A stretch of 64,000 bases of DNA from Candidatus Brocadia sinica JPN1. Lineage in GTDB: Bacteria; Planctomycetota; Brocadiia; Brocadiales; Brocadiaceae. Of the stretch, positions 1 to 8,157 are shown one piece after another. The notes under the pieces are model-generated. The model saw only the letters and a list, made by a program, of their open reading frames with translations. It ran no database searches and was not told the DNA's origin. The first letter of the stretch is position 1. Every line of letters begins with the position of its first letter. The translations under genes and the position numbers were made by a program. Location: the NCBI RefSeq assembly GCF_000949635.1, contig NZ_BAFN01000001.1, positions 3,717,052 through 3,781,051 on the forward strand, written 5' to 3'.

Positions 1-23
1 GTCCTCGCTTGTCATGTGATACT

Positions 24-43
24 GTCAACCGGGGACGGTTGAC
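24..43. repeat. small hairpin near the window edge
   Basis: An 8-base perfect inverted repeat (GTCAACCG / CGGTTGAC) with a 4-base loop. No T-run follows on either strand, so it is not a convincing intrinsic terminator. Function unknown. Confidence 0.5.
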
Positions 44-157
44 CTACCTTACAGGATTAGATAATTAAGAAAACAAAATTACACGTAATACCTTAGTTTT
101 TTTGAATGTGGCTTTGTGCGCTTGGTTTTTTATGCATTGAAAAGGAGGATATCATCC

Positions 158-355
158 TTGAGATCATGTAAGTTCTTTGTATGTCCAAATTGTGGCTACG
201 ATGAAAAGTTTAAAGTCTATACGAGCAATTTCCAGGTGATTTGTCAATCCCCTGAGGCCGGGATACGCTCATTTGAAAGCAGTATTTTACCAAACCTGCG
301 GAATAGTGATAACTATATCGAGTGTCAGTTGTGTTTTGAAAAATTCAGGGCATGA
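158..355 (+). CDS. small double-CxxC (zinc-ribbon-like) protein
   Basis: A 65-residue protein starting at TTG 158. This start is chosen because AAAGGAGG lies at 141-148, nine bases upstream, whereas the in-frame GTG at 116 has no such site. It carries CPNC at residues 9-12 and CQLC at 56-59, the spacing expected for a small zinc ribbon or rubredoxin-like fold. No signal peptide or membrane segment is visible. It precedes the truncated deoxyhypusine synthase by about 55 bases on the same strand. I do not recognise the family; zinc binding is an inference from the paired Cys motifs. Confidence 0.5.
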   Translation: MRSCKFFVCPNCGYDEKFKVYTSNFQVICQSPEAGIRSFESSILPNLRNSDNYIECQLCFEKFRA

Positions 356-409
356 AATAAAATAAGAATGATATGGCAAAAAGTATTAGTATTTTTTCAT
401 TAGGGAGTT

Positions 410-934
410 ATGTTCAAGGTTCTGCTGTGTGGAAAGCTCAAGGAATATTATCAAATCAACCCGCGAGATAGCTGGCTTATGGAAGCAGCGATACGAAATC
501 TGCCCATTTTTGTTCCAGGCTGGGAGGATTCGACACTCGGCAATATGTATGCAGCGCACTGCATTTCCAGCGAAATCAGGAATATTCACACAGTAAAGAC
601 CGGAATCGAGTATATGGTTTTACTGGCAGAATGGTACACACAAATCGCCCCGAAGGGACTGGGCTTTTTTCAAATCGGTGGCGGAATTGCTGGAGATTTT
701 CCCATCTGTGTGGTGCCGATGCTTCATCAGGACCTGGGACGCCCCGATGTGCCACTTTGGGCATACTTTTGCCAAATCAGTGATTCGACAACAAGCTACG
801 GATCGTATTCGGGCGCAGTGCCAAATGAAAAGATTACCTGGGGCAAGCTCGGCAAGGACTCCCCGAAGTTCATCATCGAATCTGACACCACCATCGTTGC
901 GCCACTGATTTTTGCTTATGTGCTGGGATGGTAA
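410..934 (+). pseudogene. deoxyhypusine synthase-like protein, N-terminal half missing
   Basis: The 174 residues match the C-terminal half of the deoxyhypusine synthase family, which transfers an aminobutyl group from spermidine (bacterial members may act on polyamines instead). Family landmarks are FVPGWEDSTLG (about residues 33-43), the NAD-binding GFFQIGGGIAGDFPIC (about 86-101), SDSTTSYGSYSGAVPNE and WGKL with the active-site-type Lys at about 146. Complete members have about 320-350 residues, so roughly 150-170 N-terminal residues are absent. The frame is closed by TAG at 401, and no matching sequence lies in 1-400. It may be translated from ATG 410, but a working enzyme is unlikely. Confidence 0.8.
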
Positions 935-1332
935 ATGCCGGCCATTCAATACGTGAAAAAGTAAGAATGATAACCAGGGATCATGGATGCCACTTTTTGA
1001 TATTTGAATTTCTGCCTGATTTATTCCAATATTGCATTGTGTATTTCAATAAAGAAACTTTTAAGACTGGATCTCCCGATATATTTCAGTGCAGATAATT
1101 TTTATAGCCCTAATAATATAAATGTCTTACAGGGGAAACGGCAGATTGTTTTGGAAAATGGAATTGATTTTGCAAATTTGCCACAGTATGAGCAAATTAT
1201 TTTGAGAACGAAGGAAGAGGAACTGTGTTGGTTTAAACGATCACGGTTATTCCGACGAAGTTCGTTGAAAGTTTGTTTCTCAATTTTGCCGGTGTAAAAT
1301 TTCCGTCTTCAATTTTTTAAGCGTATGCAGCT
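935..1332. other. 398-base stretch without a convincing gene
   Basis: An open frame at 1004-1297 (+, TTG start, 97 codons) has no ribosome binding site, no recognisable motif and an AT-rich, unstructured look. I do not call it a gene. Nothing else is seen here. Confidence 0.4.
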
Positions 1333-1767
1333 GTGAGCAAAACGAACAAGATTCTTGCCTGTATTCAAATCCTCATTTTTCTCAGCCTCACATTATGTGG
1401 CAGCGGCATCACCTTCACTGTATCGGTGACGTCCGATGAATTTCCCTGTAAAGATCATAACTGTGGTTGCAAGTCGGCAGTTGATTGCAGGACGAATTGC
1501 TGTTGTTTGCCGCAGGGAAATCATGAAAAGTCTCACTACGGGGCAAAGAAACAGAAAAACGGCATTCAATCCTTTATCAGCAGCCTGATGTGTAAATCCG
1601 GTAGTGATGGAATCAGCGTGATAAACACCGAACTGAAATATGTCCTGGAAGATGATTTTGTAATTCCCCAAATAGCATTTTTGTATTTTCTTGCCAGCGA
1701 TACCATGGTGCACATCTGTGAACCTATGGTATTACCTCCCGAAAAACCCCCTCGCTGTTCCATATAA
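1333..1767 (+). CDS. secreted cysteine-rich protein
   Basis: A 144-residue protein with a GTG start. The N-terminus (residues 6-30) is a hydrophobic signal peptide-like segment. It is followed at about 39-58 by a dense Cys cluster of the form C-x4-C-x-C-x5-C-x3-CCC, which suggests metal binding or disulfides in the periplasm. Similar Cys clusters occur in small exported proteins of planctomycetes, but I cannot name a family. A Pro-rich tail ends the protein. It is the first of four exported proteins on the + strand up to 5160, so a role in metal or redox handling is an inference from context. Confidence 0.55.
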   Translation: MSKTNKILACIQILIFLSLTLCGSGITFTVSVTSDEFPCKDHNCGCKSAVDCRTNCCCLPQGNHEKSHYGAKKQKNGIQSFISSLMCKSGSDGISVINTELKYVLEDDFVIPQIAFLYFLASDTMVHICEPMVLPPEKPPRCSI

Positions 1768-2175
1768 AGTCCAACCAGCAGGTAAAGTAAACGCTTAAAG
1801 TAGCTGCACCGGGGATATTAGGACGAAAAATCTCCGCTACACTGTAATTTTGCTGTTCCTGGAAATGCTACACCCTGTCGGCTTATTTCATGTATAGAAT
1901 TTCAATTACCCCCCCATAATCCCCTCCGTAAACGGGGAGAGACAGAGGGAAGTTGCCGAAGGCGTAATTCAAGGCGTTTACTCTCAATCAACTTGCTAAG
2001 CAATCCATGTGTTAAGGGAAAAGATAAGGTATGCAAAGAGACGTTTTGTTTATACCCGAGATACTCCATCATTCACAAATGGCTATATCTCCCGTGAGCT
2101 ACCTTGTAAATTGGTCGTGAAAACATGAGATAAACATCAGGAATCTTATAACTGAAAAATTGGAGAAATAAACTT
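1768..2175. other. 408-base intergenic stretch
   Basis: No gene is seen. It holds a C/G-rich inverted segment near 1908-1945 (CCCCTCC ... GGGGAG) like other C4/G4 hairpins in the window, and near 2160-2175 the GGAG ribosome binding site of the next gene. Confidence 0.4.
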
Positions 2176-3036
2176 ATGATAAATCTTAAAGGATACCCTG
2201 CCATAATTGCAATGTTAGGAACAATGATAATTTCGGGAAATGCTATGGCACATACAACGGTAATGTCGAAAAATACCCCCACTGATTACAGTAGCCGCAA
2301 TGAGCTTGAAGGAACGACCGGCTTCAATTGGTTCAGTATACCCCATGGATGTTCTGCGTCCCATGGTGGAAAAGCCCAGCCTGTACGGGCACAAAGCGTT
2401 GTTTTTCCCAATGGCGCAGACTCCCTTGCTGAGCGTACGGATACGAAAGAATCAGTAAATCTTCAGGATCATATAGAAGGCAATCCCGTGATGGGTGCAA
2501 AGCCTGCCGTAAACAGCCTTTTCAAAAAGATCAGGACGTTGAAAGGTCCTGTTCCGGCATTTACCTCACACGGTTCAGTCTTAACAGAAGACGTAAGGGC
2601 CTTTGTGTTCACCAACGGCAAACTACAGGACGGTTACCTGGGAGTTATTCCGTGGAGTGCGTCATTTCCTAAATTCAAATCGGATTCGTGTGCAACTGCT
2701 TTGACCGTGTACATTGCTATTGCAAACTATTGTACAAATTCCAGGAATGAAACGGACGACGACCGCGCCGATATATGGATAGGCCGCTTAACGGAAAAAT
2801 TTAGCGACCCCGACGTTGTGTCAGTGGACTTTTGGCCATATCTGAAAGTCGTGAGAGACCTGGAAAAAAATCCCCTTCCGGAGGGTTGTGGTGAAGGATT
2901 TGAGATTAGTGTGTATCCTTCCGACGAGGCGATCGATGAATTTTTACCGATTACGGGATATTGGCCCGCAGATGGCAACAGTGGCAATCACGGAGGACAC
3001 GGAGGTGATGGAGGGCACGGCGGCCATAATCACTAA
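2176..3036 (+). CDS. secreted protein with N-terminal His after signal cleavage and Gly/His-rich tail
   Basis: A 286-residue exported protein of unnamed family. GGAG lies about ten bases before ATG 2176. Residues 1-25 form a signal peptide ending AMA, so the mature protein would start with His (AHTTV), as in YcnI/DUF1775-type copper proteins where the N-terminal amine and imidazole bind copper. The central part has paired Cys residues and the segments IAIANYC and VDFWPYLKV, recalling conserved exported proteins of methane and ammonia oxidisers. The last 20 residues are a Gly/His run (HGGHGG type). Copper or other metal binding is inferred from these features only. Confidence 0.6.
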   Translation: MINLKGYPAIIAMLGTMIISGNAMAHTTVMSKNTPTDYSSRNELEGTTGFNWFSIPHGCSASHGGKAQPVRAQSVVFPNGADSLAERTDTKESVNLQDHIEGNPVMGAKPAVNSLFKKIRTLKGPVPAFTSHGSVLTEDVRAFVFTNGKLQDGYLGVIPWSASFPKFKSDSCATALTVYIAIANYCTNSRNETDDDRADIWIGRLTEKFSDPDVVSVDFWPYLKVVRDLEKNPLPEGCGEGFEISVYPSDEAIDEFLPITGYWPADGNSGNHGGHGGDGGHGGHNH

Positions 3037-3364
3037 TGCTGTTTCATAGTTCCCATGGTTTATGATAGTTTTGTGTTCATCCTGTGACTTGAATGCAGAC
3101 AGGAAAAGGATAATCACTTTTGAATATCGATCATACGTTAAGGGAATTTAACCTTGTATGAGCAATTCATGAATTGCCCATACATGCAAATGCAGGAGCG
3201 CGGTTACCACGCACTTACAGTTGCCGAATAACGGCAGTAAACGACGATAAATACGTACACAAATCCCCCTAAATCCCCCTTTAACTAGGGGGAAAGGGGG
3301 ATTGATTTGCTCGCGGGGCTGCCCTTTTCTGTTTATACGCCATTCAATTTTCCGAGGAGTTATC
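3037..3364. other. 328-base intergenic stretch with C5/G5 hairpin
   Basis: No gene is seen. At 3272-3303 an 11-base perfect inverted repeat (AATCCCCCTTT / AAAGGGGGATT, 10-base loop) follows a second copy of AATCCCCCT. It could stop transcription or be one of the dispersed C/G-rich hairpins also seen at 22063-22106. The barrel gene's GAGGAG site ends the stretch. Confidence 0.5.
3272..3303. repeat. C5/G5 hairpin
   Basis: Perfect 11-base inverted repeat with a 10-base loop between two + strand genes. No clear T-run follows, so repeat rather than terminator is preferred. Confidence 0.6.
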
Positions 3365-4411
3365 ATGAGGATCTTTGGCACAATTTTTTTGTTTATCATT
3401 TTTACTTCCGGCGTTGTTTACGCCCACGGCGAGTGTTGTCTCTCAAGATCGCTTTTTGAGGCAACTACCTCAAATGTTACCACGGCATCAAATTTTGGTC
3501 TCTCACTTCAATATGAGTATACCAATATGGAGACCATAAGGGATGGTTCTGATCGTGTAGGCCACGATACTCTGCTGGATGATGTAGTCGCAGAATGGCC
3601 GAGAATGCCGGAAGATGGAAAAGTTTTTTCTATACCTACACGGATGATTATGCAAAAATATACCCTGCTGGGTACGTACTCTGCAACCAAGAGACTCCAA
3701 TTCATGGCTACGGTTCCCTATGTTATCAATGATATGGACATGAGGATGGTGATGAGGAGTCCGATGGGCATGGATATGAGGATGGACATGGAGATGGATA
3801 CCGTGGAAGGGTTTGGAGACATGACCCTTATGGGTCTTTACAAACCCTACATGGATAATCCTGATTTTCCAACAAAGAAGCTCACCGTTGGAATTGGACT
3901 AAAACTTCCAACGGGTAAAAACGACGAAGAGACAGATTCTGGCAACCTTGTTCACGCCGTGATGCAGCCTGGGACAGGTTCATGGGATCCCCTTTTTCTT
4001 GTTAACTACATGCATACGTTGTCTCCTGTGGTCTTTCAGGCCAATCTTCTGTATCATGTAACAACAGAAGGAGATGAGGGTTATGAATTTGGAGACAAGG
4101 TATCATTAGACCTTATCGCCAGGTACCCGATAATCGATTATCTAAACCCTGGACTAGAGCTCAATCTATTCTATGCAGGGCAGGATGCCGATCACGATGA
4201 CAGATATTCAAGGCCGGATGTATCCCTTCTAGACAACCCAGACAATACAGGTATTACCTCTGTTTCAATTACGCCTTCTCTTCAGATAAGGATACCAAAG
4301 ACGGGTGGGAGTATTGATCTGAAATTTCAACAACCTCTCTACCAGCATGCCAGAGGTATCCAACAGGTAGTGGACTGGAGGGCGATGGCTTCTATCGCAT
4401 GGGCTTTTTAA
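3365..4411 (+). CDS. outer-membrane beta-barrel protein with Met-rich segment
   Basis: A 348-residue exported protein. ATG 3365 is chosen because GAGGAG lies eight bases upstream and a signal peptide ending VYA-HGECC follows directly; the open frame extends further upstream without a better start. Alternating amphipathic strands ending in aromatic residues and a C-terminal Phe indicate an outer-membrane barrel, resembling the MetA-type 'phenol degradation' or transporter barrels. Around residues 119-139 there is a Met run (MDMRMVM, MGMDMRMDMEMD) of the kind that binds Cu(I). The mature N-terminus carries His and two Cys. Substrate unknown. The next gene starts 14 bases after its stop. Confidence 0.65.
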   Translation: MRIFGTIFLFIIFTSGVVYAHGECCLSRSLFEATTSNVTTASNFGLSLQYEYTNMETIRDGSDRVGHDTLLDDVVAEWPRMPEDGKVFSIPTRMIMQKYTLLGTYSATKRLQFMATVPYVINDMDMRMVMRSPMGMDMRMDMEMDTVEGFGDMTLMGLYKPYMDNPDFPTKKLTVGIGLKLPTGKNDEETDSGNLVHAVMQPGTGSWDPLFLVNYMHTLSPVVFQANLLYHVTTEGDEGYEFGDKVSLDLIARYPIIDYLNPGLELNLFYAGQDADHDDRYSRPDVSLLDNPDNTGITSVSITPSLQIRIPKTGGSIDLKFQQPLYQHARGIQQVVDWRAMASIAWAF

Positions 4412-4425
4412 GGGAGTGTCTTATC

Positions 4426-5160
4426 ATGTGCGATTTTTCAGTTCAACGACTCTTGAAATACGTTGTTTGTTTTTTCGTTGCTGCCGTTTTTCTGATAACC
4501 GGGGCGCAGGTATCGTTCGCCGGTGGAAGAGATGAGGATGCAGTAAGCCATAACGCCGGGAAAGATTGTCTGACCAGCGGCTGTCATGCTTCCGGAGGAT
4601 GGAAACGTTTTTCTCTTGGGGGAACGATTTACACGGATTCCGATGGTACTGATGCAAGGGCAGGCGCACACATTAACGTGATGGATGCAAACGGCATCAT
4701 CGTCACTCTCACGTCAGATCAGTTAGGAAATTTTTACTCAGCTCAGAGTATGACAGCCCCTTTTCTGATATCGGTATCATACCGGGGACGCATGGTAAAG
4801 ATGCCTGGCGCTGCCTCCGGCGGTGGCTGCAATGCGGACGGCTGTCATGTCGTTGGTTTGGCGGGAAGGGTTTCTATCAGCACGAAAGACCTTGATTTAG
4901 CTGGTACAGTAACCGGTGCAGATTACAAAAGCTCTACGGATGGCACAGTACTAGCAAATGCAAAGGTCAGTCTCAGCAGAAAGGGACGTATTAAATACAG
5001 GACAACCACCGACTCAGCAGGTGCCTTTACCCTGAAAAGTGTAAAGGCAAATGAATATACCCTGAAGGTCACCCGGAAGGGTTACAAGACATATAAGCAA
5101 TCCTATGAAATGAAGCAAAAGGACGTTGCATCGCTGGAAGTTATGCTGAACAAGAAGTAA
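4426..5160 (+). CDS. secreted protein with two CX4CH motifs and carboxypeptidase-regulatory-like domains
   Basis: A 244-residue exported protein. ATG 4426 is preferred because AAGGGAG lies about ten bases upstream. A signal peptide ends near VSFA-GG. Two C-x4-CH motifs (CLTSGCH, CNADGCH) flank the first beta-sandwich-like domain. CX4CH is a known variant c-type haem site in multihaem cytochromes, so a dihaem protein is possible. The C-terminal part (AGTVTG ... GAFTLKSV ... YTLKVTRKGYK) is a carboxypeptidase-regulatory-like (CarboxypepD_reg) domain. Probably co-transcribed with the barrel upstream. Haem binding is inferred; the Cys/His could instead hold metal. Confidence 0.65.
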   Translation: MCDFSVQRLLKYVVCFFVAAVFLITGAQVSFAGGRDEDAVSHNAGKDCLTSGCHASGGWKRFSLGGTIYTDSDGTDARAGAHINVMDANGIIVTLTSDQLGNFYSAQSMTAPFLISVSYRGRMVKMPGAASGGGCNADGCHVVGLAGRVSISTKDLDLAGTVTGADYKSSTDGTVLANAKVSLSRKGRIKYRTTTDSAGAFTLKSVKANEYTLKVTRKGYKTYKQSYEMKQKDVASLEVMLNKK

Positions 5161-5244
5161 TATTTCTGTGTGTTACCAATTACTTCGTAGCAGTTCACCC
5201 ACCCTAAACCTCCTGCATCATTTGATTGAGTGTTCATCTGACCC

Positions 5245-5290
5245 TTCGACAATCTCAGGATATAGCGCCGTTCATGGTGAGCCTATTGAA
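5245..5290. repeat. degenerate palindromic intergenic repeat
   Basis: The text CCCTTCGACAATCTCAGGA ... TTCATGGTGAGCCTATTGAAC resembles a palindromic repeat common in environmental bacteria (CTTCGACAAGCTCAGG ... GGTGAGCTTGTCGAAC). The arms match at about 10 of 15 positions, so this copy is decayed. Confidence 0.45.
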
Positions 5291-5339
5291 CCATCATGCT
5301 GAAGACTCACGGCGAAGTCTAGGGGGAGAAAAAATGGCA

Positions 5340-6485
5340 GTGATTACTTGCAAAAATAATTTAAATATAGTAGGCTCCGATTTATTTCTTTGTGAAGGGG
5401 GTCTACAATGCCAAGAAAAGCACCAATACCTTGCTGTTCTGAGAAAGACCGGCAGACTCTTGCCGAATGGGCCAACAGTCGGAGTATAGAGTGGCGGCTT
5501 GTTGAACGAGCTAAAATCATTAACATGTTACTTGACGGAGAGCAGGTGAATAAGGTGGCCACTGCTCTTGGGATATCCCAAAATACTGTTATTGAATGGC
5601 GTGACCGATTTATCGCAAACGGGATTAAAGGCTTGTATGATCTGCCTCGTTCCGGCAAACCACCGAAATATGATAAGGAGTTTCGCAATCAGGTTTTGAA
5701 GACATTGGAGCTTGTGCCGCCAAAAGGACAGGCAAGTTGGGACGGTCCCTCTCTTGCAAAGCATTTGGGAGCATCAGACGATGCTGTCTGGCGTGTTCTC
5801 CGAAAGGAAGGCATTTGCCTTGCACGGCAAAGAAGCTGGTGTGTGAGTACTGACCCGGAATTTGCGCCCAAAGCGGTTGATATAGTAGGCCTATACCTGT
5901 CCCCACCGGAGAATGCCATAGTGATTTCTGTTGACGAAAAGCCAAGCATTCAAGCTTTGGAGCGGGCCACAGGCTATGTATGTACAAGTAACAGAAAAAT
6001 CGTGCGTGGCCTCAAAAGCGCCTATAAGCGTCATGGGATACTGAATCTGTTTGCAGCTCTCAATGTGGCAACAGGAACTATTCATGCGCAAACAACGGAA
6101 TTAAAAAGACGAGTGGAATTTCTGGCATTCATGGATCAACTGCTTTTGGATTTGCCGGATAGCGATAAGAAAGAAATCCATGTCATTCTCGACAACTACT
6201 GTATTCACAAGCGAAATGAGAAATGGTTGGCAGTACACCCGAATGTTAAATTCCATTTTACTCCGACTTCTGCAAGTTGGCTCAATCAGGTGGAAATATG
6301 GTTTGGCATTCTTTCGAGAAAAGCTTTGAAGAACGCCAGCTTCAAAAGTATTGAGCAGTTGAGGTCTGCAATCGAGGCATTCATTGAAACTTATCAGCCT
6401 AATGCCAAACCTTTCGTATGGCGTAAGAGGGAAGTCAAGGGTTCGCAATTTAAAAATACTATAATGAATTTATGCAATTAAGCAC
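5340..6485 (+). mobile_element. IS630-family insertion sequence
   Basis: The element is bounded by imperfect terminal inverted repeats: GTGATTACTTGCAAAAAT at 5340-5357 and its counterpart ending at 6485 (reverse complement GTGCTTAATTGCATAAAT), 15 of 18 matching. Its length of about 1146 bases fits IS630 elements. TA follows the right end (6486-6487), the family's target, but the left end is preceded by CA, so the duplication is not clean. It contains one transposase gene and abuts a decayed gene on the right. Confidence 0.75.
5408..6481 (+). CDS. IS630-family transposase
   Basis: A 357-residue DDE transposase. An N-terminal helix-turn-helix region (about residues 20-75, VATALGISQNTVIEWRDRF) is followed by a winged-helix-like part and the catalytic core. 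The DDE residues are Asp at about 176 (SVDEKPS), Asp at about 262 (VILDNYCIHK) and Glu at about 296 (NQVEIWFG). The 34-residue Asp-Glu spacing is typical for IS630. The frame is complete from ATG 5408 with GGGGG upstream, so the element may still be active. It lies within inverted repeats at 5340 and 6485. Confidence 0.93.
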   Translation: MPRKAPIPCCSEKDRQTLAEWANSRSIEWRLVERAKIINMLLDGEQVNKVATALGISQNTVIEWRDRFIANGIKGLYDLPRSGKPPKYDKEFRNQVLKTLELVPPKGQASWDGPSLAKHLGASDDAVWRVLRKEGICLARQRSWCVSTDPEFAPKAVDIVGLYLSPPENAIVISVDEKPSIQALERATGYVCTSNRKIVRGLKSAYKRHGILNLFAALNVATGTIHAQTTELKRRVEFLAFMDQLLLDLPDSDKKEIHVILDNYCIHKRNEKWLAVHPNVKFHFTPTSASWLNQVEIWFGILSRKALKNASFKSIEQLRSAIEAFIETYQPNAKPFVWRKREVKGSQFKNTIMNLCN

Positions 6486-6539
6486 TAGGTCGGCACTACA
6501 AGCCGTTTTGGAAATTTACCCCTGTAATATCAAGGGTTT

Positions 6540-6912
6540 CCCAGCTATACATGCCCAAAAATAATCATTTTTGGGTGCGAATTGCGAAAGTCGGGTTAAT
6601 AGCCATGACTTGGAAGGATGCTATTCTCTATTCTTACAAAAAGACTGTCGGTAGTCGTAAAGGGAGGCTTTCCAGGGTTAAAGAACTGGCAAGCCTTTTG
6701 GACGAAAAAAGGGTACAGATGGTCTATATCTCCCAAACAGCCTCCCTTTACCAATGTGCAGGCGGTTGACTATTGGACGGCTACTACCGGTGCCACCTCT
6801 ACCAGCCGTGTTTGGCTCGTGTACTTTTACATTGGTGGCTTGGGCGAAGGCTATAAGACTGGTACCGGCTATGGGCTATGTATGGAATGTGCGAGGTGGA
6901 TATGGATATGAT
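6540..6912 (+). pseudogene. decayed DUF1566 (Lcl C-terminal) domain gene
   Basis: Three reading frames together spell a DUF1566-type domain. Frame 1 of the match (about 6588-6705) gives GLIAMTWKDAILY ... VKELASLLDEK. After a shift inside the A6 run at 6705-6710 a second frame gives PPFTNVQAVDYWTATTGAT and WLVYFYIGGLGEG. A second shift near 6880-6890 returns to a frame giving VRGGYGYDG, the usual end of this domain. At least two indels plus a lost N-terminus show a dead gene. The IS630 element ends about 55 bases upstream, so its insertion may have removed the 5' part. Confidence 0.8.
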
Positions 6913-7009
6913 GGTTTTTAAATTGGGTATTTGAATATTTGATTATTTAGTTTGATGCAATCTGTGCTTTCAAATATTATTTATCAGTATGAGGCTTTAC
7001 CTTGATGGT

Positions 7010-8047
7010 TCACAATAACCCCATCTTTTCATCAAATCCGCACATGACATTCATGTTTTGTACGGCCTGGCCGGAGGCTCCTTTGATAAGGTTGTCAATG
7101 GCGGAGAGGACGACGATGCGGCTTTCGGTGACCTTCGTTGCAATATCACAAAAGTTGGTGTAGATTACCTCCTTTGTCTTAGGCATTTCGTTACCCTCTT
7201 TGAGGCGAATAAAGGGTTCGTTACCGTAAAATTCCTTGTAGAGTTTGTTTACCTCATTGTCACTGAGAATCATACTAGCCGGCCTCATCTCATGCTTTGG
7301 CTTGGCATAGATGGTACACAGGATGCCACGATTCATAGGAACAAGATGGGGGACAAATTGAATAGATACCTTCTGGTTTGTCTTGATAGACAGGATATGT
7401 TCGATCTCTGGGCTGTGACGATGCCCTCCAACACTGTATGCCTCGATGTTCTCATTACATTCGCAATAGTGGGTATCTTCCCTGGGTTCACGTCCCCGTC
7501 CTGATACACCCGACTTTGCATCCACAATAATATCTTCTGGGAAGACAAGCCCTTTCATAAGTAATGGGGCCAAGGCCAATATCGTTGCGGTGGTATAACA
7601 ACCCGGATTGCCTATCAGGTTGGTCTTTCTGATTTCCTCCCTGAAAAGCTCCGGAAGTCCATACACGGCTGTTTCTATTCCCTTGCTGTCTGTATGCTGT
7701 ATTTTATACCATCTTTCATAAAGCGATTTGTCGCGAAAACGGTAATCGGCGCTAAAGTCTATAATCTTTATACCCCTTTGAATAAAGAGAGGGACGTATT
7801 GCATAGAAATAGTTGGAGGTAATGTGATAAAAGCAAAGTCAATGTTTTCTGGAACTTCTTTCTGCTCAATAGTGTCGCATCGCAAATCAAGCAGATTCTT
7901 TAAGGTGGGGAATATGTCTGATATCCTGGGGCGGTCAGTTCGGCGCACACCAAGATAGGTAATCTTTACCTCCGGATGGCGCAAAAGAATTTTTATAAGC
8001 TCAAGGCTTGTATAAGCCGTAGCACCAATGATTCCAACTTTTAACAT
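7010..8047 (-). CDS. argC: N-acetyl-gamma-glutamyl-phosphate reductase
   Basis: Reduces N-acetylglutamyl phosphate to the semialdehyde with NADPH in arginine synthesis (cytosol). The 345 residues from ATG 8047 have the usual length; the N-terminal VGIIGATAYTSLELIK holds the nucleotide-binding fold, GNPGCYTT carries the catalytic Cys (about residue 149), and GGHRHSPEIE carries the catalytic His (about 208). The frame is open up to GTG 8083, but family N-termini begin at MLKVG, so 8047 is chosen despite no strong ribosome binding site. It stands alone, separated from lon by a palindromic repeat. Confidence 0.95.
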   Translation of the reverse strand: MLKVGIIGATAYTSLELIKILLRHPEVKITYLGVRRTDRPRISDIFPTLKNLLDLRCDTIEQKEVPENIDFAFITLPPTISMQYVPLFIQRGIKIIDFSADYRFRDKSLYERWYKIQHTDSKGIETAVYGLPELFREEIRKTNLIGNPGCYTTATILALAPLLMKGLVFPEDIIVDAKSGVSGRGREPREDTHYCECNENIEAYSVGGHRHSPEIEHILSIKTNQKVSIQFVPHLVPMNRGILCTIYAKPKHEMRPASMILSDNEVNKLYKEFYGNEPFIRLKEGNEMPKTKEVIYTNFCDIATKVTESRIVVLSAIDNLIKGASGQAVQNMNVMCGFDEKMGLL

Positions 8048-8059
8048 GTTTAAAAAAGT

Positions 8060-8132
8060 AACCATAGATTTCACAGATGTCACAGATTTTTAATCATCTG
8101 TGTAATCTACGCAATCTGTGGTTTTAAGAGTT
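8060..8132. repeat. palindromic repeat between lon and argC
   Basis: The left part (AACCATAGATTTCACAGATG ... CACAGATTTTT) is mirrored by the right part (ATCATCTGTGTAATCTACGC AATCTGTGGTT), giving a long imperfect hairpin of nested CACAGAT / ATCTGTG units. This form is familiar from dispersed intergenic repeats in environmental genomes. It could also separate lon and argC transcripts. Confidence 0.6.
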
Positions 8133-8157
8133 TTTTATTTGTCTGAAACTTGTATTA

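Noticed and set aside
1004-1297. 97-codon frame on the + strand
   Set aside because: TTG start without ribosome binding site, no motif, AT-driven composition.
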